From: Mayamaea pseudoterrestris
Taxonomy: Eukaryota > Bacillariophyta > Bacillariophyceae > Sellaphorales > Sellaphoraceae
DNA length: 64,000 nt
Assembly: GCA_027923505.1 (NCBI GenBank)
Contig: BROI01000006.1
Coordinates: 620,001-684,000, forward strand
Direction of reading: 5' to 3'
The translations under genes and the position numbers were made by a program. Shown here one piece after another: positions 41,873 through 50,667 of the stretch. The notes beneath the pieces are model-generated. The model searched no databases, was not told the origin of the DNA, and saw nothing but the letters and a program-made list of their open reading frames with translations. How positions within the stretch are numbered: the stretch's first letter is position 1; each line of letters starts with the position of its first letter.

Positions 41873-43984
41873 CTAATCCTTCTTCACCTTTTTAATCGCA
41901 CGCTCGTCGGAAACCTTGAGCATGGCTTCCGCTTCCTGTCGAGCAACCGCAAGGGCCGCCAAGACTTCCTGGCTCAAACCATTGGACGCTGAGACATCAT
42001 TCGAGCTATCGGTCGTGGCCGCGCGGTCTTGCTGCGTTGCGATAAGGCCAGTAACAGCAAGTCCTGTTTCTACTGCAACTGCTGGAGCCTGCACAATGGT
42101 TTCAATCATAAAGTCTTCGTCGTCGCTGTCAAAGTCATGCTTCAGTCGCGAATCCTCGACGAAATAGCCTCCGTCGCTACTACTTGTACTTGCATCGTCG
42201 TCAGGATTTGACAATGATTCGACGGTTGCATGCGCGGCCTTTGCGTGCTTGGGAGGCGAATCCGGCACTTTTGTTTTGGAAATGGAAGTCGTTGTTTCGT
42301 TTGCTTCATCAATCTCGTCCTGTACTGGATCGAATGTTTGGATTTTGTGATCATTATTTCGTAATTGGCTGCCAACCGTCTCGTCGGCTTCTGGAAGAGC
42401 GTCGTCTGGACGACCCAAGGCATTCAGTGCATTTGATTCAACTGTTTCGCTTGGCGGCGTACTAATCGCATCACCTGCTGCAACAGCTTCGCTTGGATCT
42501 AGAGCCTCGCAACGTTCTGTTGCAGCAGGTGCCGGCTCGACGACCGCGTCTTCACTGTCATTTTCTGTAAGCGCTACTTCGTCAATCTGTTCATTACTCG
42601 ACGAGGACCCCTCCGTTGACTCATCTTTTGCTGTCTCCGGTGATGGTACTTTTCTGGAAACGACTTGGTGTAACATTGCGTCGTTGTCGTCCTCGTCGTC
42701 ACTGTCATTATTGCGTCTCTGCAAAGGATGCTGTGAATTGTCCTCCGTTTCCGAGTCGCTATCCGCTAGAAAGGCCTCCAGTGCAGCTTCGCTATCGCCA
42801 AGATAGGTATCTGTCTTTGTTACTGCTTGTTGTTGCTCCTGGTGCTGTTGTTGTTGAATGTGTTGGTTTTTATCGGGAAGTATCTGTCGACGTGCGAAAG
42901 GTTTTGAGACACCTTCCTGCACCGGCTCGTCAGTATCCTCACTTGCAATCTGTGCTGTAGCAACTGTCTTTTGTGAATGACGAATCGAGCGTGGACTAGG
43001 CGAGGATGGTTGTTGTCCATTTTGTTGCAATAAACTCGGCAATATCGATTCCATGTATTCAGTGTACGACACTTGAGACAATGCTTGCACTTGCCGCCTG
43101 GCCGTAAAAACTTGCTGCAGCATGGCTTCCAGATCACTTTGCTTGCGCTGCAAATATGCTTGATAGATAAAGGAATGCAGCCTTTGCAAACCAAAGCAGT
43201 TGAACAATGAAACATGCCCGCACATTAATACGAGACGATTGGGTTCCAATGCGGCATAACTCTGCAAAACGTTCATTGTCACGCTTGTCATGTCACTGAC
43301 AATTTCATGCAGTTCATCTTCGTCTGCGTCTTGGCCAAGCAAGTCGCGAAAGTTGATTAATACGCACAAGCAAATGGGTCGAGTAAAGGTGTGTTTCGAT
43401 TGCTTTGTCTTTGTTGCTTCTCTTGTTGCGTCGTCGTCATGCTCATCCCCATCGCCATGCCGCTCATTGTCTGTTTTGTATCCTTGTAGTTTGAGCAAGT
43501 CTTTTAGCGATTGCTTCAAGTGCTTCTTGACATGCTTTCGCTTCTGTTGCGGATGAACGACAAGGACCGCAAAGTCGACGGCATGTGCGTCATTTTCTGG
43601 CAGACCCAGACCAACCTGCAACTCAATCCTGTCCCAAGTTTGGGCCGATGCTTTGTAGGGTGCAGTAATGGATGAATTTGTAGCTGCAGCTTCAATCAAA
43701 TCTTTAGTTGCAGAGTCGGCAAAGGGATCCTTGCCTTGCAGTCGATTCATCAGTGTACGCTTTCCAGACTTTGGTAAACCGAACACTATTCCATTTAACC
43801 GACATACTGGATCCGATAGAGTAGACTGCGGCCTTTGGCGACGACGAGAATGAATGGATGGAGGCGTTTTGGATGCTGGTGCGGCTTGCAGAGAAGATGC
43901 TGCTGAAGGACGACGAGGACGAGTAGAAGGCCCCGCTACATCGTCCTCTTCAGCGTCAACAAAAATCGATTCTGTAGTTCCCAT
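41873..43984 (-). CDS. RABL6-like (Rab-like 6) GTPase with long acidic tail
   Basis: 703 residues from ATG at 43984; the frame stays open to another ATG at 44107 (744 residues), which would leave only 73 bp to the neighbouring start. I prefer the shorter form because MGTTES fits an N-myristoylation site, but cannot be sure. The P-loop is GLPKSGKRTL, followed by MNRLQGKDPF, which matches the RABL6 'HRLQGRPF' block; CVLINFRDL and NCFGLQRLHSFI match later RABL6 positions. The C-terminal half is disordered and acidic with an EAALEAFLADSDSE block and FVEDSRLKHDFDSDDE resembling the conserved tail of human RABL6. A polyQ run lies near the middle. The exact role of this family is not settled. Confidence 0.72.
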   Translation of the reverse strand: MGTTESIFVDAEEDDVAGPSTRPRRPSAASSLQAAPASKTPPSIHSRRRQRPQSTLSDPVCRLNGIVFGLPKSGKRTLMNRLQGKDPFADSATKDLIEAAATNSSITAPYKASAQTWDRIELQVGLGLPENDAHAVDFAVLVVHPQQKRKHVKKHLKQSLKDLLKLQGYKTDNERHGDGDEHDDDATREATKTKQSKHTFTRPICLCVLINFRDLLGQDADEDELHEIVSDMTSVTMNVLQSYAALEPNRLVLMCGHVSLFNCFGLQRLHSFIYQAYLQRKQSDLEAMLQQVFTARRQVQALSQVSYTEYMESILPSLLQQNGQQPSSPSPRSIRHSQKTVATAQIASEDTDEPVQEGVSKPFARRQILPDKNQHIQQQQHQEQQQAVTKTDTYLGDSEAALEAFLADSDSETEDNSQHPLQRRNNDSDDEDDNDAMLHQVVSRKVPSPETAKDESTEGSSSSNEQIDEVALTENDSEDAVVEPAPAATERCEALDPSEAVAAGDAISTPPSETVESNALNALGRPDDALPEADETVGSQLRNNDHKIQTFDPVQDEIDEANETTTSISKTKVPDSPPKHAKAAHATVESLSNPDDDASTSSSDGGYFVEDSRLKHDFDSDDEDFMIETIVQAPAVAVETGLAVTGLIATQQDRAATTDSSNDVSASNGLSQEVLAALAVARQEAEAMLKVSDERAIKKVKKD

Positions 43985-44180
43985 TACACAATCTCTTTGC
44001 TTGTAACTCTTATTTGAACGTTTCCGTGGTCTAGAGGAACGACGTTGCTGGCTTGTGTCATGATCATGGAAGTGTCGGTTCGGTCGCGAAACAGCTTCGT
44101 GTCTCATCGGTTTTGCCTACGCCGATCGGCGCGCCATCCGTTTTTTCCTCTCACAAAATTCAACTCCAATTTCCATCACC

Positions 44181-44806
44181 ATGGCAAGTCCTCAAGCTCA
44201 AGCGCGCGCCAATGCGCTCAATGCGCAACTGGAGGGAAATGCGCAAACCACCATTGATGAAATAGAGCGACTCTACATTCGACCAGTCGCTCGCAAGGCG
44301 CACGTTTGTGCCGTCAGTTGCTACGACAAGGCTGGCAACAAGGGACCAATGGATGCTTTAAATGCTTGCGTACGAACATGTCAAGGGAGTCATCAACAAG
44401 CGAATAACTTTTTACAAAATGTAAGATGGATTGGTGAAGACGTGGCGCTTTATTGGTTCGTCTTTGGCAATATTGACGAAGTAAGCAGCGACTGCATTGT
44501 GCATTGCAACTTGTAATGCAGTTGCAATATGGAAGCTATGTCATTTTATCTCATCAACATTCTCCTTTCATCCTTCTTTCTATGCCACAGGAAATTAATC
44601 AGTTTCAGAACCGCGTCCATCGCGCCATGGCCGACTGTCAGGACGAAGCCCGCGACCTCATGGTACCTGGCTGGGAGCAGGACGCCAAATTAACCTCCAA
44701 AGTGGAAACGGCGTTACTGTCGTGCATGACCAAGGCGGTGGACAGTCACAGCAAACTGCTCAAGCCAATGAAGGATCGTGTTAGTCAGCAGTTGAAGAAT
44801 TTGTAG
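44181..44806 (+). CDS. FAM136A: FAM136A-like mitochondrial twin-Cys protein
   Basis: Exons 44181-44420 and 44591-44806 join at phase 0 to give 151 residues, close to the family length of about 140. Twin C-x3-C motifs are visible: CAVSC and CVRTC in the first half, and a more diverged pair (ADC and LSC) in the second. NFLQ/NEINQFQNRVHRAMADCQDEARD matches the family's most conserved stretch (shown here across the splice join). FAM136A resides in the mitochondrial intermembrane space and is needed for stability of proteins there. The ATG (caccATGgc) has a strong context. Divergent from the RABL6-like gene. Confidence 0.88.
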
Positions 44807-45268
44807 TTGTACTTGTCGCAGGTTTTGGCTTGGCTTTTTACCTTGCTGGCGGATAGAGATTCTGCTGATTGATGAGCCCATCTAATTGCTGCGCACATCG
44901 AGTAACTCGATGATTAATGACGTAGACGTTGAGAAACTCTAAACTTGCTAAAAGGGAAGCTGCTCGTCCTGAATGGTGCTGTTTTTAAACTTTTCGGATA
45001 ATTCATGTCACCCTCCGGTTATTCGTTTTGCTTGCTAATGGATTGAATCACACCTCATGAGAACATTTCTCGGCGTTCATCTCGTTAGACTCTGTATGCG
45101 AGTATTCTTGGCCAAGCAATTCTGGGCAAGCTGATGGCTGATGCAGATGGTAGATAAACCGAGTGACAATTAGGACACTTAACGTCGTACCGTTACTCAA
45201 TCGCTCATTCTTCACGTCCATCGCATCACTGTTTCGAGCCTCCACCATGACAATGCCATAAAACACTC
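44807..45268. other. Intergenic spacer
   Basis: A 462-bp spacer between two plus-strand genes. A minus-strand frame at 45048-45266 has no signature. Nothing else seen. Confidence 0.5.
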
Positions 45269-47599
45269 ATGAACCCAAAGGCAGATGCTCCTACGGCAGC
45301 AAGACTTTCATTGCACAAGCGCAAGCGCAGAAAGCTATATTATTCAGTCGATGTTTTGACCGACGGTTCGGAATGGACAGGCGACGGCACGCTGTTCCTG
45401 TCCGTCTACAAGGAGTCACCTTATGATGCGGAAGAAGAATCTACAAAGGTCACTTTGTCATCACAATCTGAACGGAATGATGTAGAACATGTTCGAGACG
45501 GCGAGGCTCAACATCAAGTTGACGATAACAAGACTCGCTCACACGTGCCTCCACCATTGGCTCGCTATTCGATGGGAAGCTTGACGGATGTTTTGAGTCG
45601 ATTGGCCTTCGACCAGCGCTTTTCACTGGGAGCAACCCGCGCCTTCTTTGCAGTGAATTCCAGCAACAGCAGTGAGTCTTGCGTCTGTCAAGGACTCGAA
45701 GGCTTGCCGCCGTTGCTGCTGAATCTCAAGCAAGCAGGTGCAGAGCAATTAACCTTGGTGTTGCGTGACGAAGCAACCATGCAAGCCGTCCAAGACACTG
45801 TTCCACTGATTCTTCCGTCGCATCGCTCGCAACACCCTCACGTGCAGCTTTGCAGTGTGCCAGCTGCCAAAGTGGCTGGTGAAACGAATGGACCTTGCTG
45901 GTGGAACGTGCATAGCGATGAATACGTTGTCGTTCATGCCAAGCGATTTCAACAAATCAACAATGATTCAAACGAGAGCGCCAATGAAACAGCGGTATTT
46001 GTCAATAGCGACACAGTGTTGTATTTGATGACATTGCTGCATCATGACGAAGCAGCGCGCAGCGCAAGTCTTGTCGTTGTTCCAGGTGATATGGAAGCAG
46101 AGCGTTTGAACGAAAGCATCCTTCAGCTGCCAGTGCTTGAGAATGGACTTGGCAAATCACCTACAGTCGAGATACGCTGGGGCATTGCTTTCGGAAGTAC
46201 GCTACCAAAGCTAACGACTGCGTCTACAAGTGCTGCTGCTGCTCATTCAGTGTCACTCGATGATAAAATTAGTTGGTATTACACGCAGCCTCGTCCAACG
46301 AATGTGCTCGATCCTGGCTTGCTGGTGCGGGCGCAGCAGCAATCGAAAACGTGGCATGCTGGTCGGCCGCAATACTTTCCATGGAACGAAACGACTGAGA
46401 TTGGTGATGCGAGTTGTGTCCGTCAGTCTGGCATGGATATAATGACTCGATTACACACGGGCTGGTCGCTATTACTAAAGAGCGAGAAGAATGCTTGCTT
46501 GCTCTTTGATCGAATGCGACAGTTAAAGGTAATAACGTCAAGCTCTTTAACGGATCGGTCGTTGTGGCCTTTGAAATGCGATTTTGAAATGGCGTCGTCA
46601 ACTAGTGACGACAATGAAATTGAGCTTGACGACGATGAGTGCGAAGTCAATGACGAGAAAGATAGAAATGACTGCAAAAACTCTTTAATGTCAACGCAGC
46701 TGTTAGTGCTCGGCACAGGATGCGCCGCTCCCTCGCCATATCGAGGATCGTCGGGTCATTGCCTGTTTCTGAGCCCCGATTTTACGTTTGTGTTTGAAGT
46801 GGGTGACGGGTTCTTGACGCAATGGTCGCGCTATAGCAGCCGAAGCTTGTTGACCATACGAGCCATTTGGATCTCTCATGCACATTGGGATCACTATGGC
46901 GGCTTGGCCGCGCTGCTTTTAAAGATTTTTGAAGTAAGACAAGACGTTCGTCGAGAGGAGCGACAACATTGCACGAGCCAAGGGTCAAGGAAACGACAAC
47001 GACAGGAAAGCATCGACCTGCCATTGGTTCTTGCTTGCGGCAAAGTGCTGAAATATCTAGAACAATACTTTGGTGATACAAATAATTACTTTCATGGTCT
47101 TAATATTGCACGGCTATCCAAACAGGCATCGGAATTGCTGTGTCAGCTTACAACTTGCGACCATATTGGAGCAGTGACACATCCAATCACCTTTTTTGAC
47201 ATTGTTCCAATGGACCACTCCTGTTACGACAGTTTTGGGTTTGTTATTGGTCTACATTGCCCCACGCGGCTAGCACCCTTTGTTTTCTGTTTCAGTGGCG
47301 ACACGCGTCCATGCCAGCGATTCGTGCACGTTTGCCGACAACGTGCAGCGCTTTGGAACAACGGATTTGTCGACTTGCTACTTCATGAAGCGACTTTTGA
47401 GGAAAGCGAGAGCGAAATGAGTATCACAAAAAAGCACTCAACCATAAAGGAGGCTATCGAAATTGGCTGGTCAATTCGAGCCGGCAAAATTTTCTTGACG
47501 CATTTCTCGCAAAGATATGCCGCGCCATCGGACCTAGACACGGATACAATTGCATGGACGCCGATGTTCGACGGCGTTTTAGTACCTTTGTTCAATTAA
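45269..47599 (+). CDS. Long-form tRNase Z (ELAC2-type)
   Basis: Intronless, 776 residues, the size of long-form tRNase Z. The C-terminal half is the active metallo-beta-lactamase domain: LGTGCAAPSPYRGSSGHC (about residue 482 on), then the metal-binding SHAHWDHYGG (about 535-544), FSGDTRPC, LLHEATFE and LTHFSQRY, all in the expected order. The N-terminal half is a diverged, inactive copy of the fold that supplies the flexible arm, and starts with DVLTDGSEWTGDGTLFLS. The enzyme removes 3' trailers from pre-tRNA. A Glu/Asp-rich stretch (about residues 440-465) separates the halves. No mitochondrial presequence is obvious. Convergent with phosphodiesterase 1 (74 bp between stops). Confidence 0.9.
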   Translation: MNPKADAPTAARLSLHKRKRRKLYYSVDVLTDGSEWTGDGTLFLSVYKESPYDAEEESTKVTLSSQSERNDVEHVRDGEAQHQVDDNKTRSHVPPPLARYSMGSLTDVLSRLAFDQRFSLGATRAFFAVNSSNSSESCVCQGLEGLPPLLLNLKQAGAEQLTLVLRDEATMQAVQDTVPLILPSHRSQHPHVQLCSVPAAKVAGETNGPCWWNVHSDEYVVVHAKRFQQINNDSNESANETAVFVNSDTVLYLMTLLHHDEAARSASLVVVPGDMEAERLNESILQLPVLENGLGKSPTVEIRWGIAFGSTLPKLTTASTSAAAAHSVSLDDKISWYYTQPRPTNVLDPGLLVRAQQQSKTWHAGRPQYFPWNETTEIGDASCVRQSGMDIMTRLHTGWSLLLKSEKNACLLFDRMRQLKVITSSSLTDRSLWPLKCDFEMASSTSDDNEIELDDDECEVNDEKDRNDCKNSLMSTQLLVLGTGCAAPSPYRGSSGHCLFLSPDFTFVFEVGDGFLTQWSRYSSRSLLTIRAIWISHAHWDHYGGLAALLLKIFEVRQDVRREERQHCTSQGSRKRQRQESIDLPLVLACGKVLKYLEQYFGDTNNYFHGLNIARLSKQASELLCQLTTCDHIGAVTHPITFFDIVPMDHSCYDSFGFVIGLHCPTRLAPFVFCFSGDTRPCQRFVHVCRQRAALWNNGFVDLLLHEATFEESESEMSITKKHSTIKEAIEIGWSIRAGKIFLTHFSQRYAAPSDLDTDTIAWTPMFDGVLVPLFN

Positions 47600-47672
47600 T
47601 TCTATAAACTTTTAGACTTTAGACAATAGATTACGGCGGACCGTAAAACCTGGAGGCTTGTTCTTTCTTACT

Positions 47673-50237
47673 TTACCCACCATCGTTCCAATCCTGCTGA
47701 AGATCGATGCCTTCCACCATCCATGAATCTAGGTTGTTCTCGAGAATATCGGAGAATGACAGCCCTGTTTCGGACCCAAAAATACCCATCTCATTCAACT
47801 TTGCGGCGAGAGGCAAAAGGTATTTCTCCATAACTTTGCATTGATTATCGAACCAACTTGGTCGAGGGTCAAATCCTTTCCCATCTTCCGCGGCCAAGAG
47901 TAGTTCCTTGTATAAACATGACATCCATTTGGTCATGTTCTCAAAATACTGCATGTTGTGCGAAACATCGGCGGCTCGAAGCAGTACCTCTATAACTACA
48001 GCTGCCTTTAAATCATCCGGTTCGTCGTAGTCAACGTGATTTTTTGTGTCTTGCATCTCAGTGAAGGTTGAGTGAACCGACATGTCACAGGAGCCACGCC
48101 GCGGATAAATTTCCACAGCCTCGCCCGACAAGTCCATTGACCGTCGGATTCCCAGACGTTTCTTGAAATTTTGAGAAGGACCTGAGCTATGAGTACTGTA
48201 GTTAAGACTCATGCGCCGATGCCCATTTGCCTTGAAGTCTGTCTCGATCGGACCTGTATGATTATGTTCACTGACTTGATGCTCGTCAATACTTGTTCCC
48301 ACCAGCGAGCCAAAGCGCATCGTCAAATTTCCTGTCGAAGCTCGACGAGCAACACCTCGCATGACAGTTGGTCGCGGTCGCGTTGCATCAATGTCAATGG
48401 AATGGGTTTTTTGAACTCCTCGTCGTTGATTGCCGCCTCGCTGATGGTTTGAATTACTGAGAGAACTCTCTGGATTGTTATAAATCCTTGGGATCCCAGA
48501 AATGATGACAGGTTCTTCGTCATCCGATGATGGAGGAGTCAGCGAAAGACTTTCTGAAGAGTCATCATCGTAATCCGCGTCATTGTATTCGTATTGAATG
48601 GGTTGTCGGACAGGCCCTTTGTTGCTTTTTTCATCGTCCGATGAACGATCCGAAATATCCTCGTAATCATCCCCATCGCCATCATTATGCTGATCTGGCC
48701 GTGTCTGGGGCCCTGTAAATTCACGTTTCTTTTGCGCCAAGACAATAGAGTTGGCCGTAACCGATTGAAAAGCACTAGACGCATACGTGTCCATGGACAT
48801 GTAGCTTTGGGTCGACTGCCTACGTGACAGTTTCTGCCGGCTGAATTGTCGCTGCTGCAGCCGCATTGAGTCTTCCGCAAAATGCGACAATTTGGCCATG
48901 GAATCACTACTTATACCAGAGCTGCTCTTGCCGACACCTCGCGCTGGCGGGTTTGACTGCTGCGGTCGGTAACGTTGTGCAACAGAGTCGTAATCAGATC
49001 CGCTCGAAAGTCGACGCTGCAAGGTCGGTTTTGCAGGTGTACGACGTGGACCACCCGCCACTGAATCATTGGCAATGTCCGAAAAGTTGCCCATGCTGTC
49101 AATGGATTCGTTGGAAGCTCTCCGAAGTGGGATGGGATTGTGATGATTGTTTCTGGTGGGCGACTTGAGCATATTGTAACTGTCACTTGTCACGTCCGAA
49201 ACAATACTGCTAATAGAAGCATTGGATCCACGACGATTCAAGCGTCTTACATCTTGATGTTCATTGGGTGAACTCGCCAGTTTATTGGCTCGATGCATGG
49301 ATATTTGCGACGTCACGCTGCCTCGTCGTCCGCCTTCGACCGCATAATTGCTGCCATCAAACATGTTTTGTCGCTTACCAAACGCCGCCTCCTTCCACTT
49401 AGAATTCGAAATTTGACATCGCTCTGGAGAAGCTAGATCCGTCGATAAAACTGATTGGATGACAAGCAAACGACACCGATGGTAGTCACCTTCCGTAGGA
49501 AAGAGTGCATGGTAAAAGTTGCAATACTCTGGACGCAAGAGTTCCGAAAAGGCCAGGTGCAGCGAATGATTCTCACTAATGCTTTGATCATTGTATTGCA
49601 GCGCAAGCTGCGGTTCGTCCATGGCGCGCTGCCGATTGCCAACTCCAGCGTGGTCCACGTCATGGACAAGCGCAGCAAAGAGCAAGGCGAAGAGCGCCAC
49701 AGAATCGCTCCGCAAACCAAATGTCGGCGGTCTCTGCTTGCCTTGACGCGGCCAAAAGTCTCGCGAAAGCATGAATTCCAGAAACTTGTTGGCGCTGACG
49801 CAAACATGGACAGCATGCATGTAGTTGTGAAAGGGCAAGTCGCGGTGGAGAGAAAGCATTCTGGTGACATATGCTCCTGTTTCTTGTATAGCTTGCATGG
49901 AGACGTAGCTGGACCAGTCAATATCACTCGCCGTATCACCAGTCAATAATTCTCTGCAAATTGTCGATGTACTTAAATCAGAAAATGTATTCAGCGGCGC
50001 ATTGATGGCAAAGAGTCGAACAATGAAGAGGCTCGTGACGCGTTCGACCCCAATATCCAAAGACTCTTCCTGTTCGTCTCCAATTTCGTCAGCGTCATCA
50101 TTTAATAGCGATCCCCATTCTTGTAGCGACAGCTCCAACGCTTGCATGGCTATATTTCGAGTTAAGGTAGAGTAGGAGCTGCGTGTATCATCATTCTGGT
50201 CTTGGCCGCAATCTTCACCTTCACTATTGTCGGTCAT
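47673..50237 (-). CDS. 3',5'-cyclic nucleotide phosphodiesterase 1, catalytic domain split by a 450-residue insertion
   Basis: Intronless, 854 residues from ATG at 50237 (the upstream extension starts at TTG). The first catalytic half (about residues 55-290) has FHNYMHAVHV, the metal motif HDVDHAGVGNR, YNDQSISENHSL and STDLASPE. The second half (about 738-854) has AADVSHN, in which Asp is the fourth metal ligand, and SWFDNQ, which holds the invariant nucleotide-binding Gln. Between them is a disordered insertion with seven RRxS sites and the motif RLGIRRSMDLSGE. All catalytic ligands are present, so it should hydrolyse cAMP or cGMP; specificity cannot be told. No transmembrane segment. It is divergent from the two-pore channel gene (430 bp between starts), so a shared promoter region is possible. 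Confidence 0.9.
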   Translation of the reverse strand: MTDNSEGEDCGQDQNDDTRSSYSTLTRNIAMQALELSLQEWGSLLNDDADEIGDEQEESLDIGVERVTSLFIVRLFAINAPLNTFSDLSTSTICRELLTGDTASDIDWSSYVSMQAIQETGAYVTRMLSLHRDLPFHNYMHAVHVCVSANKFLEFMLSRDFWPRQGKQRPPTFGLRSDSVALFALLFAALVHDVDHAGVGNRQRAMDEPQLALQYNDQSISENHSLHLAFSELLRPEYCNFYHALFPTEGDYHRCRLLVIQSVLSTDLASPERCQISNSKWKEAAFGKRQNMFDGSNYAVEGGRRGSVTSQISMHRANKLASSPNEHQDVRRLNRRGSNASISSIVSDVTSDSYNMLKSPTRNNHHNPIPLRRASNESIDSMGNFSDIANDSVAGGPRRTPAKPTLQRRLSSGSDYDSVAQRYRPQQSNPPARGVGKSSSGISSDSMAKLSHFAEDSMRLQQRQFSRQKLSRRQSTQSYMSMDTYASSAFQSVTANSIVLAQKKREFTGPQTRPDQHNDGDGDDYEDISDRSSDDEKSNKGPVRQPIQYEYNDADYDDDSSESLSLTPPSSDDEEPVIISGIPRIYNNPESSLSNSNHQRGGNQRRGVQKTHSIDIDATRPRPTVMRGVARRASTGNLTMRFGSLVGTSIDEHQVSEHNHTGPIETDFKANGHRRMSLNYSTHSSGPSQNFKKRLGIRRSMDLSGEAVEIYPRRGSCDMSVHSTFTEMQDTKNHVDYDEPDDLKAAVVIEVLLRAADVSHNMQYFENMTKWMSCLYKELLLAAEDGKGFDPRPSWFDNQCKVMEKYLLPLAAKLNEMGIFGSETGLSFSDILENNLDSWMVEGIDLQQDWNDGG

Positions 50238-50667
50238 GCTGGCGAGGATACGAGCAGCAGCGTACAACTCAGCGGCTTTCTTGCCCAAAATCAAGGCTCG
50301 ACAGTTCAAACAGGTATCAATTATTTATTTTCGAGCGTATGAGCTGTATTGTTCAAGTTGATCCCGGTGAAAGAGTGAGGAAGGTGACTGCTTTTTGCTG
50401 CATTCTTTGGATTCCGGTCTTTCTCAATACTCGTAGTGTCGCACTAGTTACCGCTCCGTCATGAATCTTCCGTTTCCGTTGCTGTTCACGCTGGTACATT
50501 TTCTACGTGAGCTACGCAGCTTCCACCAAGGACGAGGAAGATTTTGTTCACGCACACACATCCACGATACAAAAGCAATGGCGACCATAATTTAGATCGC
50601 GCCTCAACTACAGTATCAAGTTAGACCGAAAAGAAAGAGGGCGAAATTCTTGAAGGTCTATTTCATC
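50238..50667. other. Divergent promoter between phosphodiesterase 1 and two-pore channel
   Basis: A 430-bp region between two start codons and a candidate bidirectional promoter. No coding frame or repeat of note. Confidence 0.5.
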
